Origin: Actinoplanes aureus
GTDB taxonomy: Bacteria > Actinomycetota > Actinomycetes > Mycobacteriales > Micromonosporaceae
Reading direction: 5' to 3'
Assembly (NCBI RefSeq): GCF_015704865.1
Contig: NZ_JADQTO010000006.1
Location: 282,601 to 346,600 of the forward strand
DNA length: 64,000 bases
This document shows, one piece after another, positions 16,634 through 23,341 of this stretch. The notes beneath the pieces were generated by a model. It saw only the letters and a list, made by a program, of their open reading frames with translations. It was not told where the DNA came from and ran no database searches. Made by a program: the position numbers and the translations under genes. The first letter of the stretch is position 1. The number at the start of each line of letters is the position of its first letter.

Positions 16634-17668
16634 TCAGGCTGGGGAGGAAGAGCGGATCACCAGGCTGGTGGGCACGGTGATGGAGAGCGGGGTACGCCCG
16701 GCGATGACGTCGACGAGGAGGCGGACCATCTCCTCGCTGATGCGTTCCAGCGGATGCCGCACGGTGGTGAGCGGCGGTTCGGTGGTGGCCGCCAGACCCG
16801 AGTCGTCGAAGCCGACGACCCGCACGTCACCGGGTACGTCCCGGCCGGCCTCGCGGAGCACCGGCAGCGTGGCGGCGGCCATCGCGTCGGAGGCGGCGAA
16901 GACCGCGTCCACCTCCGGCACCCGGTCGAGCAGCGCGCGCATGCCGGCCGCGCCGCTCTGCCGGCTCCAGTCGCCGTGCACGATGTACGCCGGGTCGGCC
17001 GTGATCCCGGCCGCGGCCAGCGCGTCGGTGTAGCCGCGCAGCCGGTACACCCCGCCGAAGGTGTCCTGCGGCCCGGTGATCGTGGCGATCCGCCGCCGGC
17101 CGGCCGCGAGCAGATGCTCCACCGCCGAGCGCGCGCCACCCCAGTCGTCGGCCGACACCGAACTGATCTTGTCCTCGAAGCCCAGCACCTGGCCGCAGGC
17201 GACGATCGGCACCTGGGCCTGCACCAGTTGCTTGAGCAGCGGGTCACCGGAGTGCGGGGAGACCAGCAGTACGCCGTCGACGTGCCCGCCGTTGAGGAAC
17301 GCGATGGTCCGGCTGCGCTCCTCCGGCGTCGACGCGATCATCAGGATCAGCGTCAGCTCCCGGTCGGAGAGCGCCTGTGCCACCCCGCGCAGCAGCACCG
17401 AGAAGTTCGGGTCCTCGAAGAGCAGGTGCTGCGGCTCGGTGAGCAGGAAGGCGATCGACCCGGAGCGGCCGGTGGCGAGCGACCGGGCGTGCTGGTTGGT
17501 GGTGTACCCGGTCCGGGAGATGGCGTCGCGGACCGCGCGGACCGCTTCCGGGCTGACCCAGTCGCGCCCGTTCAGGACCCGCGACACGGTCGCGTAGGAC
17601 ACCCCGGCCTCGCGAGCGACGTCGCGGATGGTCGGGCGTTTCCGGGACACGTTCGGGATCATAGTCAT
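16634..17668 (-). CDS. LacI-family repressor of the galactan locus
   Basis: 344 aa. The N-terminal LacI helix-turn-helix with hinge helix covers residues about 12-60 (TIRDVAREAGVSYATVSRVL, then NQHARSLATGRSGSIAFLL). The remainder is a periplasmic-binding-like sugar sensor with GHVDGVLLVSPHSGDP, GARSAVEHLLAAGRRRIATI and the family-specific VVGFDDSGLAATTEPPLTTVRHP. The ATG at 17668 overlaps the stop of the upstream permease (ATGA); a second Met two codons later is an alternative. Encoded inside the operon it should control, it most likely binds the paired 16-bp operators at 20901 and 20991 and is released by a galacto-oligosaccharide or galactose-derived inducer. The target is inference from position and operator type. 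Confidence 0.93.
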   Translation of the reverse strand: MTMIPNVSRKRPTIRDVAREAGVSYATVSRVLNGRDWVSPEAVRAVRDAISRTGYTTNQHARSLATGRSGSIAFLLTEPQHLLFEDPNFSVLLRGVAQALSDRELTLILMIASTPEERSRTIAFLNGGHVDGVLLVSPHSGDPLLKQLVQAQVPIVACGQVLGFEDKISSVSADDWGGARSAVEHLLAAGRRRIATITGPQDTFGGVYRLRGYTDALAAAGITADPAYIVHGDWSRQSGAAGMRALLDRVPEVDAVFAASDAMAAATLPVLREAGRDVPGDVRVVGFDDSGLAATTEPPLTTVRHPLERISEEMVRLLVDVIAGRTPLSITVPTSLVIRSSSPA

Positions 17669-18498
17669 GCCTTGACACCGCCGGCGGCCAGGTCGACCTG
17701 CCAGTACCGCTGCAACGTGAGGAACAGGGCGATCAGCGGGATGATCGACAGCAGTGCCCCGGTCACCACCGACGTGTACATGGCCGGCTGGGACGCTCCC
17801 TGGTTGAGCAGGCCGCTCAGCCCGACCGTGATCGGGTAGAGCTTGTCGTCGCCGAGCATGATGTACGGCAGCATGAAGTTGTTCCAGATCGCCACGAACT
17901 GGAAGAGGAAGACGGTCACCAGCCCGGTACGCATCATCGGCAGAACCACCCTGCCGAACGTGCGCCAGTCGCCGGCGCCGTCGATGCGGGACGCCTCCAG
18001 GATCTCGGTCGGCACCGACGCGGCCGCGAAGATCCGGGCCAGGTAGATGCCGTACGGGCTGATGAAGCTGGGCAGCAGGACGGCCCAGTAGGTGTTGGTC
18101 ATGCCGACCTTCGCCAGCAGCAGGTACTGCGGGATGGCCAGGATGACGCCGGGCACCAGGACACCGGCCAGGATCACGTTGAAGACGAAGCTCTTGCCGC
18201 GGAACTCGAACTTGGCCAGGGCGTACCCGGCCATCGCCGAGATGAGCGTGGAGACGCCCGCGCCGATGCCGGCGTACAGGGCGGTGTTCGCCATCCAGCG
18301 CCAGTACAGGCCGTCCCGGTAGCCGCTCAGCTCGGCGATGTTGTCGAACAGGTGGACGCTCGGGGCGAGCGTGAACGTGGAGAACAGCTCGCCGGCGCTC
18401 TTCGACGACGCGATCAGCACCCAGAGGACCGGGAGCAGGCAGTAGGCGGCGCCCAGCAGGAGAAGGGTTGTGGCGACCGGACTTCTACGAAGATTCAT
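17665..18498 (-). CDS. Sugar ABC transporter permease (MalG-like, CUT1)
   Basis: 277-aa inner-membrane permease, the MalG-type partner of the next gene. It starts MNLRRSPVATTLLLLGAAYC with the first TM helix, and has about six TM segments. The EAA loop is EASRIDGAGDWRTFGRVVLPMM, the docking site for an ATPase. The reading frame is open further upstream but the true start is ATG at 18498, which overlaps the stop of the other permease and is preceded by AGGAGG. No ATPase gene is in the locus; many actinomycete CUT1 importers share one MsiK-type ATPase encoded elsewhere. Confidence 0.93.
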   Translation of the reverse strand: MNLRRSPVATTLLLLGAAYCLLPVLWVLIASSKSAGELFSTFTLAPSVHLFDNIAELSGYRDGLYWRWMANTALYAGIGAGVSTLISAMAGYALAKFEFRGKSFVFNVILAGVLVPGVILAIPQYLLLAKVGMTNTYWAVLLPSFISPYGIYLARIFAAASVPTEILEASRIDGAGDWRTFGRVVLPMMRTGLVTVFLFQFVAIWNNFMLPYIMLGDDKLYPITVGLSGLLNQGASQPAMYTSVVTGALLSIIPLIALFLTLQRYWQVDLAAGGVKA

Positions 18499-19466
18499 CA
18501 GTCCTCCTGGTTGAAGGCCCGGCGCCCGACGAGCTTCAGGAAGCCGAAGGACAGGATGAACGTGGCGAGCGCGATGATCACCGAGGTGGCGGCCGCCGCG
18601 TAGATGTCGTTGCGGACGAAGGCGTCCCGGTAGACCTTCATCAGCGGCGTCCACGTCGTGGAGATCGTGTTGCTGAGCGGCTTGAGCGTCATCGGCTCGG
18701 CGAAGACCTGGAGCGTGGCGATCAGCGAGAAGACGAACGTCATCACCAGTGACGGCATCACGATCGGGATCTTGATGCGCCAGGCGATCGACAGTTCGGA
18801 GGCGCCGTCGATGCGGGCCGACTCGTACAGGCTGGTCGGGACGGCCCGCAGCGCGGTGTAGATGACGATCATGTTGAAGCCGGTGCCGCCCCAGACCGCG
18901 ATGTTCGCGACCGCCCAGAGCGTCCCGGACGAGGACAGGATGTTCGGGGCGGCGAACCCGGCCGCCTCGAACGCGTCGGCGAACGGGCTGACCCGGGGCA
19001 GGTAGAGGAAGCCCCAGAGCAGCGAGGCCACCACGGCCGGCACCGCGTACGGCAGGAAGATCGCGACCCGGGAGAACTTGCCGACCGACTCCCTGGTCCG
19101 GTTGGCGTCCAGCAGCAGCGCGAAGAGCAGGGCCAGCCCGAGCATGGTGGGCACCACGATCACGCCGTACGCCGCGACCCGCCCCACGCTGGGCAGGAAG
19201 TCCGGGTCGGACAGCGACCGGGCGTAGTTGCTCAGCCCGGCCCACACCTCGGTCCGCGACTTGGAGCCGAGGCCCAGCCCGCTGACCTTGACCTTGCGCA
19301 GACTCAGGTATCCGGCGTACCCGATCGGCGCGGCGAGGAAGAGTACGAAGAGCACCAGTGCCGGAGCGAGGAAGGCGTACGGCACGCCGCCGCGCCGGGC
19401 CTTTCTCGCCACCGCGGGCGCCGCCGGGGCGGGGGTGGAGATGCGGGTGGGGGTGATCAGCGACAT
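18498..19466 (-). CDS. Sugar ABC transporter permease (MalF-like, CUT1)
   Basis: 322-aa inner-membrane permease. The N-terminal cytoplasmic tail is Pro/Ala-rich, followed by VPYAFLAPALVLFVLFLAAP (TM1) and five further TM helices. The EAA loop reads ESARIDGASELSIAWRIKIP, placing it in the CUT1 class for oligosaccharides. It is preceded on its strand by AAGGAAG. It follows the binding-protein gene after a strong hairpin and is coupled by ATGA overlap to the second permease. The likely cargo is galacto-oligosaccharides released by the GH53 enzymes, inferred from the locus. Confidence 0.93.
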   Translation of the reverse strand: MSLITPTRISTPAPAAPAVARKARRGGVPYAFLAPALVLFVLFLAAPIGYAGYLSLRKVKVSGLGLGSKSRTEVWAGLSNYARSLSDPDFLPSVGRVAAYGVIVVPTMLGLALLFALLLDANRTRESVGKFSRVAIFLPYAVPAVVASLLWGFLYLPRVSPFADAFEAAGFAAPNILSSSGTLWAVANIAVWGGTGFNMIVIYTALRAVPTSLYESARIDGASELSIAWRIKIPIVMPSLVMTFVFSLIATLQVFAEPMTLKPLSNTISTTWTPLMKVYRDAFVRNDIYAAAATSVIIALATFILSFGFLKLVGRRAFNQED

Positions 19467-19487
19467 CGCCGAGACTTCCTTTCGGAT

Positions 19488-19515
19488 TCCCGGGCGGGGC
19501 GTGCCCCGCCCGGGA
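19488..19515 (-). promoter_or_regulatory. Strong intercistronic hairpin after the binding-protein gene
   Basis: A 13-bp perfect inverted repeat, TCCCGGGCGGGGC (19488-19500) / GCCCCGCCCGGGA (19503-19515), begins just after the binding-protein stop (19522-19524). No T tract follows. In binding-protein-dependent transporter operons such stem-loops protect the upstream mRNA or attenuate read-through, so that binding protein exceeds permease. The same role is likely here. Confidence 0.6.
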
Positions 19516-19521
19516 GTCGAC

Positions 19522-20820
19522 TCATCCGGCGACGTTGAAGCCGCTGTTCTTCATGTCGTCGACCGTGGTCTTCTGCATGGTCGCGAGCGACTCGGTGAAG
19601 GCGGCGGCCTTCTTCGACTCGGCGGCCTTGCCGAAGGCGTCGTTGAACGCGCTGTACGCGACGTTGACGTTCGGGCCGTACGTGAACGGCTTGGTGGCCT
19701 TCGCGGCCTCGGCGGCGATCGTGTAGAAGTCCGGCTGGTCGGCGAAGAACGCCGGCGGGGAGGTGAGCACGCTGGTGGCCGCGGTCGCCGCCGGGTAGAC
19801 GTTCGCCGTGGTGGCCAGCAGCTTCAGGGCCTCGGGGTCGCTGTTCAGCCAGGCCACGAACTGGGCGGCCTGCTTCTTGTGCTTGGTCTGGGTGGTCACG
19901 CTGGTGGCCGAGCCGCCCCAGGCGCCGGTGGCCGGGCCGGCGGCGTCCCACTGCGGCATGGGAGCGGCCTTCCACTTGCCCTTGGTGTCCTTGGCACTGC
20001 CCTCGAGCACGCCGGGCGCCCAGACCGCGCTGACCCAGCCGACCTGTGTGCCGTCGTTGAGGGCGGTGTTCCACTCCGGGGTGTACATCGGCTTGTTGTC
20101 GATGACGCCCTTCTCGACCAGCCCACCCCAGTACGCGGCGACCTTCTGGGTGGCCGCGTCGTTGATGTTGACGGTCCAGGAGTCGCCGTTCACGCCCCAC
20201 CAGGAAGCGCCGGCCTGCTGGGCGAGACCGGTGAACAGGCCCGCGTCGGTGGCCGAGAAGGTGCCCAGGTACTGCTTCGGGTTCGCGGTGTGGATCTTCT
20301 CGGCGGCCGCGGCGTAGTCGTCCCAGGTCTTCGGTGCCTGCAGCCCGTTCTTCTCGAAGATGTCGGCGCGGTAGAAGAACATCAGCGGGCCGGAGTCCTG
20401 CGGTACGCCGTACACCGCCTCGGAACCGAGGGTGACGCCGTTCCAGGAGCCTTGCGGGAACTTGTCCTTGAGCGAGCCGGCCTCGCCGGCGATGTCGGCG
20501 ATCGCGTCGGCGGAGACCAGCGTCGGGATCTTCTGGTACTCGGCCTGCATGACGTCCGGCGCGCCGCTGCCGGCCTTGATCGCGGTGAGCAGCTTGGTCA
20601 CCGCCGGGTCGCCACCGTCCTGCTTGTTGACCGTGACCTGGATGTTCGGGTTCTTGGCGTTCCAGGCGGCGACGACCTTGTCCATGTTCGGCGCCCAGCT
20701 CCAGTAGGTCAGGGCGACCTTCTCGTTCGACTCGGTCGAGGTGTCGTCGTCGGAGCTGCCGCAGGCAGCGGTGACGGTGAGCAGAGTCAGGGCAGCCACG
20801 AGCGGGGCGAATTTCTTCAT
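19522..20820 (-). CDS. Sugar ABC transporter substrate-binding lipoprotein (CUT1)
   Basis: 432-aa extracytoplasmic solute-binding protein anchored as a lipoprotein: signal MKKFAPLVAALTLLTVTAAC with lipobox Cys20. The mature domain has the family-1 hallmarks: VALTYWSWAPN, the hinge region VTKLLTAIKAGSGAPDVMQAEYQKIP, and a C-terminal KKQAAQFVAWLNSDPEALKL. Aromatic residues are abundant, as in oligosaccharide binders. An excellent AAGGAGG site precedes the ATG. It is the first gene of the leftward galactan operon, with a TTGACA -35 (20936-20941) and LacI-type operator upstream. Expected ligand is beta-1,4-galacto-oligosaccharides, inferred from the GH53/GH35 neighbours. Confidence 0.94.
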   Translation of the reverse strand: MKKFAPLVAALTLLTVTAACGSSDDDTSTESNEKVALTYWSWAPNMDKVVAAWNAKNPNIQVTVNKQDGGDPAVTKLLTAIKAGSGAPDVMQAEYQKIPTLVSADAIADIAGEAGSLKDKFPQGSWNGVTLGSEAVYGVPQDSGPLMFFYRADIFEKNGLQAPKTWDDYAAAAEKIHTANPKQYLGTFSATDAGLFTGLAQQAGASWWGVNGDSWTVNINDAATQKVAAYWGGLVEKGVIDNKPMYTPEWNTALNDGTQVGWVSAVWAPGVLEGSAKDTKGKWKAAPMPQWDAAGPATGAWGGSATSVTTQTKHKKQAAQFVAWLNSDPEALKLLATTANVYPAATAATSVLTSPPAFFADQPDFYTIAAEAAKATKPFTYGPNVNVAYSAFNDAFGKAAESKKAAAFTESLATMQKTTVDDMKNSGFNVAG

Positions 20821-20900
20821 CGATCCTCCTTGATCGGCTTGGCCGGGGAGCGGAAAGCCGTGGACGGAAGCCGCCGGCAGGCATTCGCCTCGGTCGGTTC

Positions 20901-20916
20901 CTGTGACCGGTTACAG
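20901..20916. promoter_or_regulatory. LacI-type operator, copy 1 (leftward operon)
   Basis: CTGTGACCGGTTACAG, a near-palindrome (CTGT-n-ACCGGT-n-ACAG) of the size and centre (CG) typical of LacI-family operators. It lies about 80 bp before the binding-protein start and just downstream of a minus-strand TTGACA, so it would cover the -10 region of that promoter. An identical copy occurs at 20991. Confidence 0.8.
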
Positions 20917-20935
20917 TGCTGCTGTTACGGCGATG

Positions 20936-20941
20936 TGTCAA
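20936..20941 (-). promoter_or_regulatory. Consensus -35 element of the leftward galactan promoter
   Basis: The plus-strand TGTCAA reads as TTGACA on the minus strand, an exact sigma-70-type -35. At 17-19 nt spacing the candidate -10 (CACTGT to CTGTAA) runs into the operator at 20901-20916, so a bound repressor would block polymerase. The exact -10 is uncertain. Confidence 0.5.
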
Positions 20942-20990
20942 GACCTTGCATCCGACCCGTTACGCCTGTGTATCGTTCGGGCTCGCCGGG

Positions 20991-21006
20991 CTGTGACCGG
21001 TTACAG
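20991..21006. promoter_or_regulatory. LacI-type operator, copy 2 (rightward GH35 gene)
   Basis: CTGTGACCGGTTACAG, identical in sequence and orientation to the copy at 20901-20916 and 90 bp from it. It ends 24 bp before the GH35 start codon. A possible rightward promoter upstream is TTGCAT (20946-20951) with GTGTAT (20968-20973). One operator per divergent transcript is consistent with one LacI protein controlling both, possibly with looping. Confidence 0.8.
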
Positions 21007-21030
21007 TCAAAAACGCAAGGAGCTGATCCC

Positions 21031-23274
21031 ATGCCGCTCTCCGTTCGCCATCAACCCTGGGCGACGCCACTGCGCCGGCCGCGGATGAGCAACGACGAGG
21101 ACGTGCGGGCCGGGCTCTCGCTGACCAACCGCTACCTGATCCGGGACGGACGCCCGGTCGTCCCGGTCTCCGGCGAGCTGCACTACAGCCGGGTGCCCCG
21201 GCACCGCTGGGCGGAGCGGCTGCGGCAGATGAAGGCCGGTGGCGTCACCGTGGTGGCCACCTACGTCTTCTGGCTGCACCACAGCGAGCGCCGGGGTGCG
21301 GCCCGCTTCGACGGGAACCTCGACGTGGCCGCCTTCGTCGAGTGCGCGGTGGAAACCGGTCTCGACGTGGTGCTGCGGATCGGACCCTGGTGCCACGGCG
21401 AGTCCCGCAACGGCGGCTTCCCCGATTGGGTGCAGCAGGCGCCCGTGCGGCACCGTACCGACGACCCGGGGTATCTCGAGCTGGTCACCGAGTGGTTCCG
21501 GCAAATCGGACAGGAAGTCAAGCCGGTCATCGACAAGATCATCGGTATCCAGCTGGAGAACGAGCTCTACGACCAGCCGCGACACCTGGTCACGCTCAAG
21601 CGCCTGGCCCGCGAGGCGGGCATGTCCGCACCGCTCTGGACCGCCACCGCGTGGGGCGGCGCCGACCTGCCGGAGGCCGAGGTGCTGCCGCTCTACGGCG
21701 GCTACGGCGACGGCTTCTGGGTGGACGCCGACGCGCCGTGGGACCCGACCTTCCGGGACCATTACTTCTTCTCGCACGTCTGGGACGACGCCGGCATCGG
21801 CGCGGACGTGCGGCGCGCCCAGGCGATCGAGGCCGCGTCCGGCGGCCCGCGCACCCCGTCCGAGCTGTTCCCGGCCGCGACCTGCGAGCTCGGCGGCGGC
21901 ATGGCGACCGCGTACCACCGGCGGCCGCGGCCGTCCGCGCTCGACGTCGCCGCCGTCGCGCACTGCAAGATCGGCAACGGCTCGGCCTGGCAGGGCTACT
22001 ACATGTACGCGGGCGGCACCAATCCCGGCCCGGATCTGCAGGAGTCGCACGCCACCGGCTACCCGAACGACATCGCCCGCCTCGGCTACGACTTCCACGC
22101 CCCGATCGGTGAGGCCGGCACGCTCGCGCCCAGCCACGCCGAACTGCGCCGCCAGCACGCCTTCCTCGCCGCGTTCGGCGCCCAGCTCGCCGAGATGCCG
22201 TCCAGCCTTCCCGAGGTGCGCCCGTCCGGTGTCGAGGACGCGTCGACCCTGCGCTGGGCGCTGCGCAGCGACGGGCGGAGCGGGTTCCTCTTCGTCTCGT
22301 GGCACCAGCCGCACTTCCCGCTCCCGGCGTACCGGGGCGCCCGCTTCCGGGTGGTGCTGGAGGACGGCGAGCTGGAGCTGCCGTCCACACCGGTCGACGT
22401 GCCGCCGGGCACCCTGGCCCGCTGGCCGGTCAACCTCACCGCGGGTGGCGTCACGATCGCCTGGGCCACCGCGTCCGCGCTCACCCTCCTGCCGGGTGAC
22501 GTCCCGACGCTGGTGCTGATCGCGGAGGCCGGCATCGAGCCGGAGATCGCCCTCGCCGGCGGCGAGATCCGCCAGGTGACTCCGGGCCTCGAGCCGGTCC
22601 GGCTGGGCGGCCTGGACGTTCTGGTCCTCCCGGCGGAGACCGCCGGATCGGTCTGGGTGGCCGAGGACGGCGGGCGGCGGCTGCTGCTGAGCGACGACGA
22701 GCTCCAGTGGGACGCTTCCGGCCGGGTGCGGGTCAAGGCCGTCAAGACTCCTTCGGTACGCGTATACGACCCGTCCTCGCAGTCCTTCATCGCAGCGTCC
22801 CTCGGCCTCGCGTCGGAGGCACTGGCCGTGGGGGTGGACGTCGAGCGGGTGCGTCCGGCGGCCGCCACGGTTCCGGTCAGCTACGGCAAGCACGACGGCC
22901 GTCCCTCGGCGCCCGCGCCCGAGGTCTTCGACGAGCTCGCCGCCGTCTACCGCCTGCGGCTGCCGGAGTGGGCGGCCGAACCGGAGCGGGACGCGCTGTT
23001 GCGGATCTCCTGGGCCGGTGACGTCGCCGAGCTGCGTGTCGACGGCCGTACCTTCACCGACCGCTACTGGGACGGCTCGCGCTGGACGGTGAACCTGGCC
23101 GACGCCGGGTACCGGCCCGGGGCCGAGGTCACGCTGCACGTGCTGCCACTCGCCGCCGGGTCGCCGGTCTACGTGCCGGCGCAGGCGCGGGACCGGCTCG
23201 CCGCGGTCGAGGACCAGCTGCTCGCGATCGACGCGGTCGAGGTGACCGGGCGGGCCACGGGTGAGCTCGTCTGA
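21031..23274 (+). CDS. GH35 beta-galactosidase
   Basis: 747-aa glycoside hydrolase family 35 enzyme that removes terminal beta-galactose, here probably from imported galacto-oligosaccharides, since no signal peptide is present. The catalytic TIM barrel fills residues about 35-360: PVSGELHYSRVPRHRWAERL, VVATYVFWLHHS, VVLRIGPWCHGESRNGGFPDW, acid/base Glu178 in IQLENELYD and nucleophile Glu286 in ATCELGGGM. The C-terminal half is beta-sandwich-rich. The start is ATG at 21031, 9 nt after AAGGAG; the frame is open for a further 1.8 kb upstream, but that is a shadow of the transporter genes. It is divergent from the ABC operon and sits under the second LacI-type operator. Confidence 0.94.
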   Translation: MPLSVRHQPWATPLRRPRMSNDEDVRAGLSLTNRYLIRDGRPVVPVSGELHYSRVPRHRWAERLRQMKAGGVTVVATYVFWLHHSERRGAARFDGNLDVAAFVECAVETGLDVVLRIGPWCHGESRNGGFPDWVQQAPVRHRTDDPGYLELVTEWFRQIGQEVKPVIDKIIGIQLENELYDQPRHLVTLKRLAREAGMSAPLWTATAWGGADLPEAEVLPLYGGYGDGFWVDADAPWDPTFRDHYFFSHVWDDAGIGADVRRAQAIEAASGGPRTPSELFPAATCELGGGMATAYHRRPRPSALDVAAVAHCKIGNGSAWQGYYMYAGGTNPGPDLQESHATGYPNDIARLGYDFHAPIGEAGTLAPSHAELRRQHAFLAAFGAQLAEMPSSLPEVRPSGVEDASTLRWALRSDGRSGFLFVSWHQPHFPLPAYRGARFRVVLEDGELELPSTPVDVPPGTLARWPVNLTAGGVTIAWATASALTLLPGDVPTLVLIAEAGIEPEIALAGGEIRQVTPGLEPVRLGGLDVLVLPAETAGSVWVAEDGGRRLLLSDDELQWDASGRVRVKAVKTPSVRVYDPSSQSFIAASLGLASEALAVGVDVERVRPAAATVPVSYGKHDGRPSAPAPEVFDELAAVYRLRLPEWAAEPERDALLRISWAGDVAELRVDGRTFTDRYWDGSRWTVNLADAGYRPGAEVTLHVLPLAAGSPVYVPAQARDRLAAVEDQLLAIDAVEVTGRATGELV

Positions 23275-23341
23275 TCCTTGACCCTGTGAAGAGCCCGATC
23301 AACGACAGAACCGAAGCGGACCGGTGCATACCATTCGTTCC

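Noticed and set aside
19228-21030. Upstream in-frame extension of the GH35 beta-galactosidase
   Set aside because: The extension runs antisense through the permease and binding-protein genes and across the divergent promoter. The ATG at 21031 has a consensus AAGGAG and fits the GH35 N-terminus.
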